Shown: positions 15,357 through 24,949 of the stretch, piece after piece
How the letters are laid out: each line of letters begins with the position of its first letter
Numbering within the stretch: position 1 is the stretch's first letter
From: Lachnospiraceae bacterium
GTDB lineage: Bacteria > Bacillota_A > Clostridia > Lachnospirales > Lachnospiraceae
DNA: 52,944 nucleotides
Assembly: GCA_016291475.1 (NCBI GenBank)
Contig: JAEEXJ010000006.1
Location: 1-52,944 of the forward strand
Direction: 5' to 3'
Program-made: the position numbers and the translations under genes
The notes under the pieces: generated by a model
What the model was told of the DNA's origin: nothing
Databases searched by the model: none
Seen by the model: the letters and a program-made list of their open reading frames with translations, nothing else

Positions 15357-16466
15357 ATGGGCAAAATTCTGATCATTACCGGAAAACTGGTTGAGAGGGA
15401 AGAGCTCTCCGAGATACTGAAGGATAATTACGATGTCATCTGCGCATCAAACGGCGAAGAAGGCAGAAAATATCTTTTGGAAAACGGAGCTGATCTTGAG
15501 TGCGTTTTCATAAGGGCAGATCTTCCCGGAATATCCGGCGAGGCACTTGTGAAGGCGTCCTCCGAGAGCGGGCTTACCAAAAAGGTTCCTTTTATCGTCA
15601 TAGAAGGAGAGGACGATCCCGATACTCCTGCCTCATGGTTTGAGATGGGAGTAATGGATTTTGCCAGAAAGCCCTTCAGATCCAAGCCTATCAGAAGGAG
15701 GGTCGAGAACCTTTCGAGGATAATCAAAAAGCAGGCCGCTTCTTCGGTTAAACTCGGAACGCAGGACGAGACGCTCAAAAAGCAGTTTAAGCTTTTGTCA
15801 TTGCAGTCGGAAGAGCTTAAAAAGAGCAGAAATCTCTTAATGGCATCTCTGGGTTCCATCGTTGAAGACAGAAACCTTGAGCATTCGGATCATATAATGC
15901 ACGTCAAAGAATTTACCAAGATCATCGGTCTTCAGATGATGCAGGATTATCCCGATCTGGGACTTACCAAGGAAAAGGTTGAGGTATATTCCATCGCCAG
16001 TATGCTTCATGATATAGGCAAGATAAGCCTTCCGGATAATGTTATATTAAAGCCCGGAAGACTCACGCCGGAAGAACAGGAACTTATGAAGTCACACACT
16101 TCAAAAGGATGTGAACTTCTTGAGGGTATTAAAGGGTACATCAGTAAGGATTATTTCAACGCCGCATATGATATCTGCAAATATCATCATGAAAAATATG
16201 ACGGCGGCGGGTATCCTTACGGATTGTCCGGGGATGATATTCCGCTTTCTGCCCAGATAGTCGGTATAGCCGATATATACGACGGACTGGTCAGTGAGAG
16301 AATATATAAAAAGGCATTGCCCAAGAGCAGGGCTTTTGAACTGATCATATCAGGGGACTGCGGCGCATTTGCACCAAAGGTTATGGATTCGTTCAGAAAG
16401 TGCCGCGAAAAATTTGAGGCTCTGATAGACCAGTCAAATATGGAACTGGCCGATTCGGATGATTGA
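15357..16466 (+). CDS. HD-GYP domain protein with degenerate receiver domain
   Basis: A 369-aa two-domain protein. The C-terminal HD-GYP domain has HD at 218-219 (MLHDIGKISLPD), HHEKYDGGGYP with GYP at 285-287, and DIYDGLVSERIYK, so cyclic-di-GMP phosphodiesterase activity is expected. The N-terminal ~115 residues have the CheY-like fold pattern but lack the acidic pair at the start (ILIITGK), and the phosphoacceptor position is R53 instead of Asp. Only K105 of the active site remains. It is therefore probably a pseudo-receiver that does not take phosphate. A coiled-coil linker (~135-165) joins the two. Confidence 0.88.
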   Translation: MGKILIITGKLVEREELSEILKDNYDVICASNGEEGRKYLLENGADLECVFIRADLPGISGEALVKASSESGLTKKVPFIVIEGEDDPDTPASWFEMGVMDFARKPFRSKPIRRRVENLSRIIKKQAASSVKLGTQDETLKKQFKLLSLQSEELKKSRNLLMASLGSIVEDRNLEHSDHIMHVKEFTKIIGLQMMQDYPDLGLTKEKVEVYSIASMLHDIGKISLPDNVILKPGRLTPEEQELMKSHTSKGCELLEGIKGYISKDYFNAAYDICKYHHEKYDGGGYPYGLSGDDIPLSAQIVGIADIYDGLVSERIYKKALPKSRAFELIISGDCGAFAPKVMDSFRKCREKFEALIDQSNMELADSDD

Positions 16467-16477
16467 CAGGAGAACGT

Positions 16478-18064
16478 ATGGAAGCAAAACAGATCATTGA
16501 AGAAGGCAAAGGGGTACTCGGGATCGAATTCGGTTCCACCAGAATCAAGAGCGTTCTTACGGACGCATCACACAATATCCTGGCGACAGGCATCTACGAT
16601 TGGGAGAACTCCCTTGTAGACGGTATCTGGACCTATCCCATGGACGAGATAATGAAGGGAATGCGCGGAAGCTACTCATCACTCGTCTCAGATGTAAAAG
16701 AAAAATATCAGACAAGCATCAAGAGTCTGTCAGCTGTAGGAATCAGCGCGATGATGCACGGCTACCTTCCCTTTGATAATGACGGAAAGCAGCTTGCGGA
16801 GTTCAGAACCTGGAGAAATACCATGACTGCCGAGGCAGCAGGCGTGCTCTCCAAAGAATTTAACTTTAACATTCCCCAGAGATGGAGCATCGCTCACCTC
16901 TATCAGGCGATCCTCTCCGGTGAAGATCATGTAAAAGATATTTCTTTCCTCACCACACTTGCGGGTTATATCCACTTCCGCCTTACCGGCGAAAAGAATA
17001 TGGGAGTCGGCGAAGCGTCCGGAATGTTCCCCATCAATCCCGAAACCTGCGATTATGATGAGAAGATGATCGCATCATTCGATGCACTTATTTCAGGCAA
17101 AGGATTTTCATGGAAAATAAAGGACATCCTTCCCACTGTTCTTAAGGCCGGAGAGAAGGCGGGAACGCTTACCGCAGAAGGTGCGGCTCTTTTGGATGAG
17201 AGCGGAGAGCTCCGGGCGGGTGCAGTATTTGCTCCTTGCGAGGGAGATGCCGGAACCGGAATGTGTGCAACCAATGCCGTAAAACCCGGAACAGGCAATA
17301 TTTCCGCAGGAACAAGTGTATTCTCGATGGTTGTTCTTAAAGAGAATCTGGGCAAGCCTCACGAAGAGATCGATGTGGTAACCACACCCGAAGGACTTCC
17401 CGTTGCCATGGTCCACTGCAATAACTGCTCATCGGATATCAATGCATGGGTTAAGCTCTTTGCCGATTTTGCCAAGGTCATGGGTCTTGAAGTAAATGTC
17501 GGTGATATCTATACCAAGCTTTTCACCGATGCATATAAGAACGGAGCTGCGGACTGCGGCGGAGTCTTAAGCATCAACTATTTCTCGGGAGAGCCCGTAA
17601 CCGGTCTTGTAAACGGAAGACCCATGGTGATCAGAACTCCCGATGCAGACTTTACAATGGCTAATTTCATGCGCAGCAACATCTACAGCGCATTTGCAAC
17701 TCTTAAGTACGGAAATGACATTCTTTCCCGCGAAGAGAATGTTAAGACGGAAGTAATGATGGCACAGGGAGGCCTTTTCAAGACTCCTCTTGCAGCTCAG
17801 CAGATGCTCGCGGATGCCCTCGATTGTCCCGTCACCGTACCCGATACCGCTTCGGAAGGCGGTGCGTGGGGAATGGCAGTTCTTGCCGCATTTGTCCTTA
17901 ACAAAGAAAGCGGTGAGAGCCTTGGTGATTACCTTGAGAAGAAGGTATTCTCCGGCCAGGGTCAGAAGACATTAAATCCCGATCCTGAGGGGGTTAAGGG
18001 ATTTGATATATATCTGGAAGGATATAAAAAAGCACTTAAAGCAGAAAAGATAGTGGCTGATTAA
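16478..18064 (+). CDS. FGGY-family carbohydrate kinase, probable L-ribulokinase
   Basis: A 528-aa sugar kinase of the FGGY/actin-fold family. N-terminal [15 protein letters not shown] is the phosphate-1 loop, [13 protein letters not shown] and TWRN fit the sugar-binding face, and [15 protein letters not shown] is the phosphate-2 region. The adjacent araD suggests an L-ribulose (arabinose) or xylulose substrate. Family members of this length are also called xylulokinases. An upstream in-frame TTG at 16463 exists, but ATG 16478 has SD AGGAG at 5-nt spacing. No arabinose isomerase gene is in the window. Confidence 0.82.
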   Translation: MEAKQIIEEGKGVLGIEFGSTRIKSVLTDASHNILATGIYDWENSLVDGIWTYPMDEIMKGMRGSYSSLVSDVKEKYQTSIKSLSAVGISAMMHGYLPFDNDGKQLAEFRTWRNTMTAEAAGVLSKEFNFNIPQRWSIAHLYQAILSGEDHVKDISFLTTLAGYIHFRLTGEKNMGVGEASGMFPINPETCDYDEKMIASFDALISGKGFSWKIKDILPTVLKAGEKAGTLTAEGAALLDESGELRAGAVFAPCEGDAGTGMCATNAVKPGTGNISAGTSVFSMVVLKENLGKPHEEIDVVTTPEGLPVAMVHCNNCSSDINAWVKLFADFAKVMGLEVNVGDIYTKLFTDAYKNGAADCGGVLSINYFSGEPVTGLVNGRPMVIRTPDADFTMANFMRSNIYSAFATLKYGNDILSREENVKTEVMMAQGGLFKTPLAAQQMLADALDCPVTVPDTASEGGAWGMAVLAAFVLNKESGESLGDYLEKKVFSGQGQKTLNPDPEGVKGFDIYLEGYKKALKAEKIVAD

Positions 18065-18089
18065 AGCTGCTGTCGGACAGGGGAAAACA

Positions 18090-18788
18090 ATGCTCGAAGA
18101 ATTGAAACAAAAAGTATGTGAAGCAAATCTCCGGCTTCCGAAATACGGATTGGTGACCTTCACATGGGGTAATGTCAGTCAGATCGATCATGAGAAAGGA
18201 CTCATAGTAATAAAGCCCAGCGGAGTCCCTTACGAGACCATGAAACCCTCCGATATGGTGGTTGTTGATCTCGAAGGAAATGTGGTCGAAGGAGACCTTA
18301 ACCCTTCATCCGATATGCCTACACATGTAGAACTCTACAAGGCATTTCCCGAGATAGGAGGAGTGGTCCATACACATTCCACCCACGCAACCAGTTGGGC
18401 TCAGGCGGGAATAGATATTCCATGCTACGGAACAACCCACGCGGATTATATCTACGGATTTGTTCCATGTCTCAGATGCCTCACCGCTCAGGAGATCGAT
18501 GAAGCATATGAGAAAAATACCGGAATCCTCATAGTGGATTATTTCCGCGATTCCGGCAAGGATCCGATGGCAGTTCCCGCAGTACTGTGCAAAAACCACG
18601 GACCCTTCACATGGGGTAAGGATGCCATGGATGCGGTTCACAATGCGGTTGTACTCGAAGAGGTTGCAAAGATGGCTTATATGGCTCGTTTGATCAATCC
18701 CGACATCAAGCCCGCACCTCAGGAACTTCAGGACAAACATTATCTTAGAAAGCATGGTCCGAATGCATATTACGGACAGAAAAAATAA
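18090..18788 (+). CDS. araD: L-ribulose-5-phosphate 4-epimerase
   Basis: The 232-aa protein is collinear with AraD: WGNVSQID near the N-terminus, [22 protein letters not shown], then [21 protein letters not shown] with the metal-binding His pair ([14 protein letters not shown]), and [10 protein letters not shown]. It interconverts L-ribulose 5-phosphate and D-xylulose 5-phosphate by retro-aldol chemistry using a divalent metal. Fuculose aldolases share the fold, but the THADYIYG segment and length favour AraD. It lies 25 nt after the kinase in the same operon. Confidence 0.88.
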   Translation: MLEELKQKVCEANLRLPKYGLVTFTWGNVSQIDHEKGLIVIKPSGVPYETMKPSDMVVVDLEGNVVEGDLNPSSDMPTHVELYKAFPEIGGVVHTHSTHATSWAQAGIDIPCYGTTHADYIYGFVPCLRCLTAQEIDEAYEKNTGILIVDYFRDSGKDPMAVPAVLCKNHGPFTWGKDAMDAVHNAVVLEEVAKMAYMARLINPDIKPAPQELQDKHYLRKHGPNAYYGQKK

Positions 18789-18818
18789 CGCAGTATAAAC
18801 TGCAAAAAAGGAGAGAAA

Positions 18819-19646
18819 ATGGATAACCTTCAGCTCAAGAAATATGCCAACGAAGTACGTAAAGGCATAGTAACCTCAACTCACAGCGCTAAAGCGGGAC
18901 ATCCCGGCGGATCCCTTTCGGCTGCAGACGTATTTACATTCCTTTATTTCGAGGAAATGAACATCGATCCGAAGAATCCCGAAAAAGAAGACCGCGACAG
19001 ATTCGTTCTTTCCAAGGGACACACCGCTCCCGGACTTTATGCCGCACTCGCTAACAGAGGATATTTCCCCGTAGAGGATCTCAAGACTCTCAGAAAGCTC
19101 GGATCATACCTTCAGGGACATCCTAATATGCACATTCCCGGAGTTGATATGGCTTCCGGATCCCTCGGACAGGGAATCAGCGCTGCAGTTGGTATGGCAC
19201 TCGGTGCTAAGCTTGATAATAAGGACTTCAGAGTTTATACACTTCTCGGAGACGGTGAGATCCAGGAAGGTCAGGTTTGGGAAGCTTCCATGTTCGCCGG
19301 ATTCCGCAAGCTTGATAACCTCGTAGTCATTGTAGATAATAACGGACTTCAGATCGACGGACCCGTAGACAAGGTATGTTCTCCTTATCCCATCGCCGAC
19401 AAGTTCAAGGCATTTAATTTCAATGTTGTTGAGATTGACGGACATGATTTTGACCAGATCCGCAGCGCATTCAAGAATGCCAGGGAAACCAAGGGCATGC
19501 CTACCTGCATCATCCTTCATTCCGTAAAGGGTAAGGGCGTTTCCTTCATGGAAAACAATGCTGACTGGCACGGCAAGGCTCCCAATGATGAGGAGTACGC
19601 TATCGCTATGGCAGATCTTGCCAAGATCGATGAGACACTTTGCTAA
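18819..19646 (+). CDS. Transketolase, N-terminal subunit
   Basis: This is the thiamine-diphosphate-binding half of a split transketolase, 275 aa. HSAKAGHPGGSLSAADVF is the conserved substrate/cofactor His region, RDRFVLSKGHTAPGLYAAL and GSLGQGISAAVGMA follow, and the ThDP motif is GDGEIQEGQVWEA...VDNNGLQIDG. The partner C-terminal half is the next gene. Split transketolases are common in Clostridia. SD AGGAGAG precedes the ATG. With araD and rpe it routes pentose phosphates into glycolysis. Confidence 0.93.
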   Translation: MDNLQLKKYANEVRKGIVTSTHSAKAGHPGGSLSAADVFTFLYFEEMNIDPKNPEKEDRDRFVLSKGHTAPGLYAALANRGYFPVEDLKTLRKLGSYLQGHPNMHIPGVDMASGSLGQGISAAVGMALGAKLDNKDFRVYTLLGDGEIQEGQVWEASMFAGFRKLDNLVVIVDNNGLQIDGPVDKVCSPYPIADKFKAFNFNVVEIDGHDFDQIRSAFKNARETKGMPTCIILHSVKGKGVSFMENNADWHGKAPNDEEYAIAMADLAKIDETLC

Positions 19647-19693
19647 ACAAACATTAAATTACAAATGCCTATAAAGGCGTGAAAGGGATAAAA

Positions 19694-20632
19694 ATGGCAG
19701 ACGTTAAAAAGATAGCAACCAGAGAGAGCTACGGAAATGCTCTCAAGGAGCTGGCAGAGGAGTTCCCTCAGCTTGTAGTACTTGATGCTGACCTTGCAGG
19801 TGCAACCAAAACCGGCATCTTCAAGAAGGCATATCCTGACAGACATATTGACTGCGGTATCGCAGAGTCCAACATGATGGGCATCGCAGCCGGACTTGCT
19901 CTTACCGGAAAGATCCCCTTCGCAAGCTCATTTGCAATGTTTGCTGCGGGAAGAGCGTTCGAGCAGGTTAGAAATTCCATCGGATATCCTCATCTCAATG
20001 TTAAGATCGGCGCTACCCATGCAGGTATCACCGTAGGTGAGGACGGAGCTTCTCATCAGTGTAACGAGGACATTGCCCTTATGAGAACCATTCCCGGAAT
20101 GGTAGTCATGGTTCCTTCGGACGATATCGAAGCTAAGGCAGCCGTAAGAGCGGCTCTTGAGCATGAGGGACCTGTTTATATCAGATTCGGACGTGCGGCA
20201 GTACCCGTGATCAATGATAAGCCCGATTACAAGTTTGAGATCGGAAAAGGCCAGCTTGTCAGAGAAGGTAAGGATGTTACCATAGTAGCAACCGGAATTA
20301 TGGTAGATTCCGCTATCGGAGCGGCTGAGAAACTGGCTGCAGAGGGAATTGATGCGGAGATCATCAATATCTGCACTATCAAGCCCATTGACAAGGATAT
20401 TATAATAAAGAGTGCTCAGAAGACCGGAAAGGTCGTTACCTGTGAGGAGCATTCCGTTATCGGCGGACTCGGATCTGCCGTATGCGAAGTTCTCGCAGAT
20501 GAGTATCCCGTAAAAGTAAAGAGAATCGGTATGCAGGATGTTTTCGGCGAGTCAGGAGCTGCTTCTGAACTTACCCATAAATACGGATTGGATGCTGAAG
20601 GCGTTTACAAGCAGGTCAAGGAGTTTGTCTAA
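19694..20632 (+). CDS. Transketolase, C-terminal subunit
   Basis: This 312-aa protein holds the pyrimidine-binding and C-terminal domains of transketolase. The N-terminal KKIATRESYGNALKELAEEF, DCGIAESNMMGIAAGLA (with the catalytic Glu that activates ThDP), HAGITVGEDGASHQ and the C-terminal EEHSVIGGLGSAVCEVL segments are typical. ATG 19694 is preferred over GTG 19679, because SD GAAAGGG lies 6 nt upstream of it. Its stop abuts the rpe start. Confidence 0.93.
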   Translation: MADVKKIATRESYGNALKELAEEFPQLVVLDADLAGATKTGIFKKAYPDRHIDCGIAESNMMGIAAGLALTGKIPFASSFAMFAAGRAFEQVRNSIGYPHLNVKIGATHAGITVGEDGASHQCNEDIALMRTIPGMVVMVPSDDIEAKAAVRAALEHEGPVYIRFGRAAVPVINDKPDYKFEIGKGQLVREGKDVTIVATGIMVDSAIGAAEKLAAEGIDAEIINICTIKPIDKDIIIKSAQKTGKVVTCEEHSVIGGLGSAVCEVLADEYPVKVKRIGMQDVFGESGAASELTHKYGLDAEGVYKQVKEFV

Positions 20633-21313
20633 ATGGAAAAAATCCTGGCGCCCTCCATACTGGCAGCTGACTTCACCGTACTCGGTGAACAGATAAAGGC
20701 AGCTTCCGAGGGTGGAGCACCATATCTTCATGTAGATGTAATGGACGGGATGTTTGTCCCGTCCATATCCTTCGGGATGCCGGTGATGGTATCCGCAAGG
20801 AAATGTACTGACCTGTTTTTCGACGTTCATGTTATGATCGAAAAGCCCGGCAGATACATTAAAACCTTCGCTGAATGCGGAGCTGACGGCATTACTTTTC
20901 ATGTTGAATCCGATCCTGATCATGTAGGTGAGATCCTTAAGCAGATTCATGAGACCAAGAGCTTAAGAGGCGTGCCCTTGAAGGCCGGCGTTGCCATTAA
21001 GCCCGGTACTCCCATCAGCGCGGTGATGCCTTATGTGAAGGACGTGGACGTGATAATGGTCATGACTGTCGAACCCGGATTCGGCGGGCAGAAACTCATT
21101 CCCGAGACTATCGATAAAGTCAGGGCATTGAGGGCATTTCTTGATTCGGAAGGACTTGCTGTGGACATCGAAGTAGACGGCGGAATCTCATCGTCGAATG
21201 TTTCGGGTATCATAAAGGCAGGTGCCAATGTAATTGTAGCGGGATCTTCGGTTTTCAAGGGGGATATTAAAGCGAACGTTGTAGAACTGATCGATTTAAT
21301 TAATGAAAGCTGA
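20633..21313 (+). CDS. rpe: Ribulose-phosphate 3-epimerase
   Basis: A 226-aa TIM-barrel enzyme interconverting ribulose 5-phosphate and xylulose 5-phosphate. Signatures are APSILAADF at the N-terminus, HVDVMDGMFVPSISFG with metal ligands, DVHVMIEKP, MTVEPGFGGQ and the phosphate-binding EVDGGIS...ANVIVAGSSVF. The length matches the family. It begins directly after the stop of the transketolase gene without a gap. Confidence 0.96.
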   Translation: MEKILAPSILAADFTVLGEQIKAASEGGAPYLHVDVMDGMFVPSISFGMPVMVSARKCTDLFFDVHVMIEKPGRYIKTFAECGADGITFHVESDPDHVGEILKQIHETKSLRGVPLKAGVAIKPGTPISAVMPYVKDVDVIMVMTVEPGFGGQKLIPETIDKVRALRAFLDSEGLAVDIEVDGGISSSNVSGIIKAGANVIVAGSSVFKGDIKANVVELIDLINES

Positions 21314-21383
21314 AACAAAAGTGTAAGACGGGTACAAATACATCAAATTGAGAAATATAAAAGGTTGAAAGGGTTAGTTTAAG

Positions 21384-22790
21384 ATGGGTGGTTTTTTCGG
21401 AGTAGCGGCAAAAGAAAATTGTGTGTTTGATCTGTTTTTCGGAACGGATTATCATTCACATCTCGGAACCCGCAGAGGCGGATTGGTAGTATACGGTAAG
21501 GACGGATTCAATCGTGCGATCCACAATATCGAGAATTCCCCCTTCAGAACCAAATTCGATAAAGAGGTTCAGGAAATGGACGGATATATGGGTATCGGTT
21601 CAATATCCGATTACGAGCCTCAGCCCCTTATAATTCATTCACATCACGGCACTTATTCACTTGTAACCGTAAGCAAAGTAAACAATGCGGATGAGCTTGC
21701 TAAGGATCTTATCGACAGAGGATTAAGCCATTTCATGGAGATGAGTTCGGGTGAGATCAACGCAACCGAGCTTATCGCAGCGCTGATCAATACCAAAGAG
21801 AATCTTATCGACGGTATCAATTACGCACTTGAATCAATCGACGGAAGCGTATCACTTCTCATGCTCACCCCCAAGGGAATTTATGCGGCAAGAGACAAGG
21901 CGGGCAGAACTCCCGTTGTAGTCGGTAAGAAGGATGGCGCTTTTTGTCTTTCTTTTGAAAACTTTGCTTATAAGAATCTCGGATATAACGATTACAAAGA
22001 ACTCGGACCCGGAGAGATCGTATGCGTAACGGATTCGAACTGTGTAACTCTTAAGGCACCCGGAGACAAGATGAAGATATGTACCTTCCTCTGGGTATAT
22101 TACGGATATCCTTCAAGCTCATACGAAGGAATGTCGGTAGAGAAGATGCGTTACAACAACGGTGCGGCTATGGCGGAAAGAGATGATGTCAAAGCTGATA
22201 TCGTAGCCGGAGTTCCCGATTCCGGAACCGCACATGCAGTAGGATATGCCAATAAATCGGGTATTCCTTTTTCAAGACCTTTTATCAAATACACACCTAC
22301 CTGGCCCAGATCGTTCATGCCCACCATCCAGAGCAAGCGCGATCTGATCGCCAAGATGAAGCTGCTTGCTGTCGAGGAGCTCATCAGAGACAGGAGCATT
22401 ATCCTCATCGATGACTCCATCGTAAGAGGAACTCAGCTCAGAGAAACAACGGAGTTTTTGTATAAATCCGGAGCAAAGGAAGTCCATGTAAGACCTGCAT
22501 GTCCTCCTCTTGTATACGGATGTAAGTATCTTAACTTCTCCAGATCCAAGTCTGAGATGGATCTTATCACCAGAAGAGTTATCGAAAGACTTGAAGGCGG
22601 TAACGTAACGGAAGAAGTTCTTAAGCAGTACGCAGATCCCGATACCGAGAAGTATGCTGCAATGATAGAGGAGATCCGCAAGGAGATGAATTTTACATCC
22701 CTCAGATATGCGCGTCTTGATGACATGCTTGATTCAACGGGACTTCCTCACGACAAACTCTGCACATACTGCTGGGACGGAGTGGAGTAA
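21384..22790 (+). CDS. Amidophosphoribosyltransferase-like protein lacking the glutaminase Cys
   Basis: A 468-aa PurF homologue: N-terminal Ntn-hydrolase-like domain, then a phosphoribosyltransferase domain with the PRPP loop SIILIDDSIVRGTQ (about 339-352), and C-terminal cysteines (CPPLVYGC, CTYC) like the Fe-S ligands of Bacillus PurF. The N-terminus reads MGGFFG where PurF has Cys at position 2 as nucleophile, and the usual HRGQES motif is changed to TRRGGL. Glutamine hydrolysis by the standard mechanism is therefore unlikely. It may use ammonia, may have another substrate, or may be regulatory. No other pur gene is in the window. Confidence 0.8.
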   Translation: MGGFFGVAAKENCVFDLFFGTDYHSHLGTRRGGLVVYGKDGFNRAIHNIENSPFRTKFDKEVQEMDGYMGIGSISDYEPQPLIIHSHHGTYSLVTVSKVNNADELAKDLIDRGLSHFMEMSSGEINATELIAALINTKENLIDGINYALESIDGSVSLLMLTPKGIYAARDKAGRTPVVVGKKDGAFCLSFENFAYKNLGYNDYKELGPGEIVCVTDSNCVTLKAPGDKMKICTFLWVYYGYPSSSYEGMSVEKMRYNNGAAMAERDDVKADIVAGVPDSGTAHAVGYANKSGIPFSRPFIKYTPTWPRSFMPTIQSKRDLIAKMKLLAVEELIRDRSIILIDDSIVRGTQLRETTEFLYKSGAKEVHVRPACPPLVYGCKYLNFSRSKSEMDLITRRVIERLEGGNVTEEVLKQYADPDTEKYAAMIEEIRKEMNFTSLRYARLDDMLDSTGLPHDKLCTYCWDGVE

Positions 22791-22846
22791 GATATAAAAA
22801 ACCTTTCATTATCAGGGGGACATTTTAAAGATAGAGAGGTAAAGGT

Positions 22847-24889
22847 ATGGGTACATTTTGGATCATTTTGGCGATAATCGAACTGGTGGTTATCATCGCA
22901 GGCGCAGTGGTATGGCTCCTTGGCAAAAAGAAGAAGGATGCCATGGTGGACAGCGCCAGACAGCTTGCCAAAGGAAAACTGAATATCGATGATATTCCCG
23001 CATCCGGAGGCAATTCTTCCGAGGATGTTATTGCTACGGGCTTGAATCTCATCAAGTCCAATATGCTTACATTTGTCGAGTCAACCAAGCAGAACACGGT
23101 TGTACTTTCCGATGCCATTGACAGACTGACCGAGAATATGAAGGCCAATCAGGAAGGCACGGAGATGATCGCCAACAACACCATAAGTGTTGAAGAAAGA
23201 ACATCCAAACAGCTTGAGATGGTTGAGGACAACAAGCAGGTTATGGAGTCCAACTCCGATCAGCTTAACGAGATCGGTGATTCCATGACGGAGATCGGAA
23301 ATCTGCTTGGCGAGACCGCTCAGATGAGCAATAACGGAATGGAGACCCTCGAGGGATACAACAGGGAAATGGATGTTGTATCCGAGGATCTTAACAATAT
23401 TAATGATACACTTGTAAAATTCAACGACCAGATACAGAAGGTATATGAGGTCGGCGATTTCATAGTAGATATCAGTACTCAGCTCAAACTTTTGTCATTC
23501 AATGCTTCTATCGAAGCGGCAAGAGCAGGTGAGACCGGAAGAGGATTTGCAGTAGTTGCCGGAGAAATGACCGGCATGTCGGAACAGACCAAGGAAGGCA
23601 TGGACAGGATCAGTACCATCCTTACCGAGATCATGACCAGCTCTGCACACGTTACCGAGAGCATTAATAAGGTGACGGAGTCCTTCAATGAAAGTAAGGC
23701 TACATTCTCTGAAGTAAACAGTTCCTTCAGAGCCATTAATTCGAACTCAACTCAGATCCAGACCAAGATCACAGATATCAATAAGATGTTCAGCGTAATG
23801 GAAGATAATTTCCAGCGCTCCAAAGATATTGCGGATCAGATGTATGAGACCGCCAAGGATATCAACGAGTCCACGGAAGATATCGCAGCAGCTTCACAGG
23901 AGGTTACTGCCGAAGCTACTCAGATCGGAGAAAACACCGCGGCTCTTGACGATATGCTGAAGGGAATCAGAAAACTCATCGGCAGATTCGATACAGGTGT
24001 AATGCCCGAAAACAACAGAAGCGGCAAAGAGATCAAGATCGGTATGCTAAGCATGAACGATAATGATTTCTGGTGGGGCGTAAAGCGTGGTGCCAATTAT
24101 GCGGTTAAGGAACTTGCCGCGTTTAAGACAAGAGTAACTTTCATGCCCATTAATCCCGGAGATGACGGGGACAAAGTCAGAGGATATATTCAGAGCTTTA
24201 TCGACCAGAAATATGATGCGATCGTATATCCCGGTTTTTTGGGCGGAGTTGAAAAAGTATTTGAGCAGGCAAGATCCAAGGGCATTAAACTAATGACCTT
24301 CAACTGTGACTGCGCTAATCCCAAGCTCAGACTTGCATGCCTTAAGTCGGATTCCGTGGCACAGGGTGCACTTGCTGCCAAGTCCGCAGCGGAGCTTATC
24401 GGTAAGAGCGGAAATGTCGGAATACTGATGGGCAATGATTCCATAATCGGAAATGTAGAGAGAAGAAAAGGCTTTGTGGAAGGCCTTGGAAAATACAAAT
24501 CCGTCAAGATGGTGGGCGAGATCTCCGTTAAGGATGATGGTGATGATGTATATAAGAAGACCAAGGAATTCATGAGTAAGCATCCTGATGTACAGATACT
24601 GTTCCTTACAAACGGATTCCCCGAAGATGCCGCAAGAGCGGTTGTTGATGCAGGTCGAAAGGGTAAGACAAAGGTTGTGGGCTTTGATTTAAATCCCGGA
24701 CTTTTCCCTTACATCAAAAACGGTGCCGTCGGATCCATTATCAGTCAGGATTCCTTCGGACAGGGTCACGATCCCATCGTACTCATGTACAATCACATTG
24801 CAGCGAATACTCCTTTCCCCGGAGAGACGATATCCTGCAGAGCATCTGTTGCTGATGCATCCAATATAGACGAACTGATCGAAGCTTGA
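22847..24889 (+). CDS. Methyl-accepting signalling protein fused to a periplasmic-binding-protein-like domain
   Basis: A 680-aa fusion. One hydrophobic helix (residues ~3-25) is followed by KKKK, so the rest faces the cytoplasm by the positive-inside rule. A long coiled coil with the chemoreceptor tip QLKLLSFNASIEAARAGETG occupies ~60-380. Residues ~396-680 form a type I periplasmic-binding fold (IKIGMLSMNDNDFWWG, IVYPGFLGGVEKVFEQA, VGFDLNPGLFPYIKNG) like ribose/xylose-binding proteins and LacI sensor domains. No second membrane span lies between them. It follows the pentose genes 56 nt after the PurF-like gene. Ligand unknown; a sugar is inferred. Confidence 0.86.
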   Translation: MGTFWIILAIIELVVIIAGAVVWLLGKKKKDAMVDSARQLAKGKLNIDDIPASGGNSSEDVIATGLNLIKSNMLTFVESTKQNTVVLSDAIDRLTENMKANQEGTEMIANNTISVEERTSKQLEMVEDNKQVMESNSDQLNEIGDSMTEIGNLLGETAQMSNNGMETLEGYNREMDVVSEDLNNINDTLVKFNDQIQKVYEVGDFIVDISTQLKLLSFNASIEAARAGETGRGFAVVAGEMTGMSEQTKEGMDRISTILTEIMTSSAHVTESINKVTESFNESKATFSEVNSSFRAINSNSTQIQTKITDINKMFSVMEDNFQRSKDIADQMYETAKDINESTEDIAAASQEVTAEATQIGENTAALDDMLKGIRKLIGRFDTGVMPENNRSGKEIKIGMLSMNDNDFWWGVKRGANYAVKELAAFKTRVTFMPINPGDDGDKVRGYIQSFIDQKYDAIVYPGFLGGVEKVFEQARSKGIKLMTFNCDCANPKLRLACLKSDSVAQGALAAKSAAELIGKSGNVGILMGNDSIIGNVERRKGFVEGLGKYKSVKMVGEISVKDDGDDVYKKTKEFMSKHPDVQILFLTNGFPEDAARAVVDAGRKGKTKVVGFDLNPGLFPYIKNGAVGSIISQDSFGQGHDPIVLMYNHIAANTPFPGETISCRASVADASNIDELIEA

Positions 24890-24898
24890 TCATAAAAA

Positions 24899-24933
24899 GT
24901 CCCGACGCCTAAGTGGGCGCCGGGACAATTTTG
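24899..24933 (+). terminator. Terminator after the chemoreceptor gene
   Basis: GTCCCG-A-CGCC (24899-24909) pairs with GGCG-C-CGGGAC (24916-24926) with one A-C mismatch, followed by AATTTTG. It ends only ~16 nt before surE, so surE expression may depend on read-through. Confidence 0.75.
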
Positions 24934-24949
24934 TATTATGGGAAAATAT

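Noticed and set aside
22820..24890. Separate genes for a chemoreceptor and a binding protein
   Set aside because: The frame is continuous through the junction at about 24000 with no stop, start or ribosome binding site, so it is a true fusion.
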